From positions 1-7,505 of the forward strand of contig JBDUDR010000141.1 of assembly GCA_040002845.1 (NCBI GenBank): 7,505 nt of DNA. The letters run 5' to 3'. This DNA comes from JBDUDR01 sp040002845. Lineage in GTDB: Bacteria > Actinomycetota > Actinomycetes > Propionibacteriales > Nocardioidaceae. Below, piece after piece: positions 6,373 to 7,505 of this stretch. How positions within the stretch are numbered: position 1 is the stretch's first letter; each line of letters starts with the position of its first letter. Position numbers and translations under genes: made by a program. The notes under the pieces are model-generated. The model was not told where the DNA came from and ran no database searches. It saw nothing but the letters and a program-made list of their open reading frames with translations.

Positions 6373-7320
6373 GTGGGTGTCCGCGGGCGGATCGGTGTCG
6401 GCGAGCGTGGCCCCGACTTCGTACTGAAGGGCCGGTCAGGTGGGCCTGCGCGGTTCTACGCCCATGCAGGTGGTTGTCCGATCGCGCTCGTGTTCAGCCG
6501 CGACGGCGCTGGTACGCGGATGGCCGAGCTCACCGATCTCCTGGCGGGACGTAGTGATGTGGCTGTCGCCTCGGTCGACGAGCCGTCGGCTGCCGAAGCG
6601 TACGGGGTGGATGCCGAGCAGCCGACCGTCGTGGTGCTCGACCCTGATCTGCGTGTCCTGGGCGTGGTCACAGACGACCAGCCATCGGCGGAGGTGGTGA
6701 CCTTGCTGGAGGCTGGGATCCATCGCGGTCCCGACACGGAGGTGAGAGACCAGGCGCCCGTCCTCTTCATTTCGCGCGTCCTCGATGCAGAGCAACAGGA
6801 TCGGCTGATCGGTCTGGCGGAGCGGGAGGGCGACGTCGAGACCGGTGTTGAGCGTTTCTCGGAGGGCTCGCGCCGTGAGGTGCTCGACGCCGGCTACAAG
6901 CGGCGTCGCGACCACACGGTGCGAGACCTTGACCTCTTGGGTGAGCTGTCATCAGTGGTCGGTTGTCGGGTCATGCCCGAGGTGCGGAAGGCTTTTGCCT
7001 TCCGGGCGACGCGGTTCGAGGGCTTCAAGATCGCCTGCTACGACGCCACCACCGGCGGTTTCTTCCGCGCCCACCGGGACAATCTCACACCCTCGACGGC
7101 GCATCGCGTGTTCGCCCTGACACTCAACCTCAACGACGCCTACGAAGGCGGACAGCTGCGGTTCCCCGAGTACGGCAACCAGCTCTACCGGCCGGACGCC
7201 GGAGCCGCCCTGGTGTTCTCGTGCGCCCACCTGCATGAGGTACGTGACGTCACAGCCGGTCGGCGGTTCGTGCTCCTGTCCTTCTTGTACGGGGAACCCG
7301 CACCGTCCGGTGGACGGTGA
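6373..7320 (+). CDS. Redoxin-like domain fused to 2OG-Fe(II) dioxygenase (prolyl-4-hydroxylase type)
   Basis: 315 residues from GTG; the open frame extends far upstream, but only as antisense to the antiporter. Residues 1-115 look like a peroxiredoxin/AhpC-TSA thioredoxin fold: VGERGPDFVLKGRSG is the typical opening, followed by CPIALVFSRD and the strand PTVVVLDPDLRVLGVV. There is no CxxC and the lone Cys34 is not in a peroxidatic context, so this half may be non-catalytic. Residues about 128-308 form a double-stranded beta-helix dioxygenase. Iron ligands are His234 and Asp236 (FRAHRDN) and His288 (CAHLHEV). Arg297 or Arg298 is placed to hold 2-oxoglutarate, and Tyr223 lies in the ACYDATTGGFF strand. 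Such enzymes couple 2-oxoglutarate decarboxylation to hydroxylation of a substrate, here unknown. No signal peptide, so cytoplasmic. It stands alone, divergent from the antiporter. The dioxygenase call is firm; the redoxin call is good. Confidence 0.85.
   Translation: MGVRGRIGVGERGPDFVLKGRSGGPARFYAHAGGCPIALVFSRDGAGTRMAELTDLLAGRSDVAVASVDEPSAAEAYGVDAEQPTVVVLDPDLRVLGVVTDDQPSAEVVTLLEAGIHRGPDTEVRDQAPVLFISRVLDAEQQDRLIGLAEREGDVETGVERFSEGSRREVLDAGYKRRRDHTVRDLDLLGELSSVVGCRVMPEVRKAFAFRATRFEGFKIACYDATTGGFFRAHRDNLTPSTAHRVFALTLNLNDAYEGGQLRFPEYGNQLYRPDAGAALVFSCAHLHEVRDVTAGRRFVLLSFLYGEPAPSGGR
7301..7319 (+). terminator. Hairpin at the end of the dioxygenase gene, possible terminator
   Basis: CACCGTCC, loop GGT, GGACGGTG: a perfect 8-bp GC-rich stem that overlaps the stop codon. 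No T-run follows, as is common for high-GC actinobacterial terminators, so it may end transcription or protect the mRNA 3' end. It could also be chance within coding sequence. Confidence 0.4.
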
Positions 7321-7431
7321 ACGCGCGCCCGTGGAGTCCGATCCAGCGGTGCGGCATACTGTGCCGTCGGGCGGTGGGCACCAGGCGGGAGCAGCCTCGA
7401 GGGTGCTCTTGACCAAGGTTCCGAGCCCACC
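7321..7431. other. Intergenic gap before the tRNA gene
   Basis: 111 bp with no supported gene. CATACT at 7355-7360 is the best -10-like hexamer and could serve the tRNA with a leader of roughly 65 nt, but no good -35 accompanies it. A short open frame crossing this gap into the tRNA is not credible. Confidence 0.3.
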
Positions 7432-7504
7432 GGGCCCCTAGCTCAATTGGCAGAGCGGCGGACTTTTAATCCGCGGGTTGTGGGTTCGAGTCCCACGGGG
7501 CCCA
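7432..7504 (+). tRNA. tRNA-Lys (anticodon TTT)
   Basis: A complete 73-nt cloverleaf. The acceptor stem pairs GGGCCCC (7432-7438) with GGGGCCC (7497-7503). The D stem is GCTC/GAGC with an 8-nt loop. The anticodon stem is GCGGA/TCCGC around loop CTTTTAA, with anticodon TTT at 7465-7467. The variable loop has 5 nt. The T stem is GTGGG/CCCAC around TTCGAGT, and the discriminator A is at 7504. All stems pair perfectly. It decodes AAA and AAG lysine codons. The window ends one base later with C, so whether CCA is encoded cannot be seen. Confidence 0.97.
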
Positions 7505-7505
7505 C

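Noticed and set aside
7235..7441. Short open frame spanning the end of the dioxygenase gene and the gap before the tRNA
   Set aside because: It overlaps a well-supported gene in another frame, runs into the tRNA and has no domain.

Overview
The window is high-GC DNA with GTG and TTG starts, strong third-position G/C bias, a class F sortase with a DUF4397 partner, and a CAP-domain protein of a type common in soil actinobacteria. I read it as an actinomycete chromosome, probably Propionibacteriales (Nocardioides/Kribbella-like). That placement is inference from style and gene content. There is no insertion sequence, phage gene, CRISPR array or rRNA.

Layout. (1) 1-556, + strand: the end of a CAP/SCP-domain secreted protein. 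Its 5' end lies outside the window and its domain is cut short; its last third runs antisense into the next gene. (2) 422-2024, - strand: a two-gene unit, a secreted DUF4397 protein followed by a class F sortase that overlaps it by 11 bp. (3) 2025-2260: a comparatively AT-rich divergent promoter region. (4) 2261-3733, + strand: an unrecognised single-pass membrane protein with a long disordered N-terminal part; its coding DNA contains a striking 38-bp near-palindrome. (5) 3749-6248, - strand: a CPA1-type cation/proton antiporter with an RCK_C tail, followed by a phosphoesterase-family lipoprotein. (6) 6373-7320, + strand: a redoxin-like domain fused to a 2OG-Fe(II) dioxygenase, divergent from the antiporter and possibly leaderless. 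(7) 7432-7504: a complete tRNA-Lys(TTT).

The first four genes share a cell-envelope theme: secreted CAP protein, sortase, putative surface protein and membrane protein. The antiporter and lipoprotein are also envelope functions but look like a separate unit. The points most worth checking are the sortase, whose usual catalytic Arg position holds Gln, together with its putative substrate that lacks LPXTG; the unknown membrane protein and the palindrome inside it; and the redoxin/dioxygenase fusion with no CxxC. I see no convincing new defence or mobile system here.
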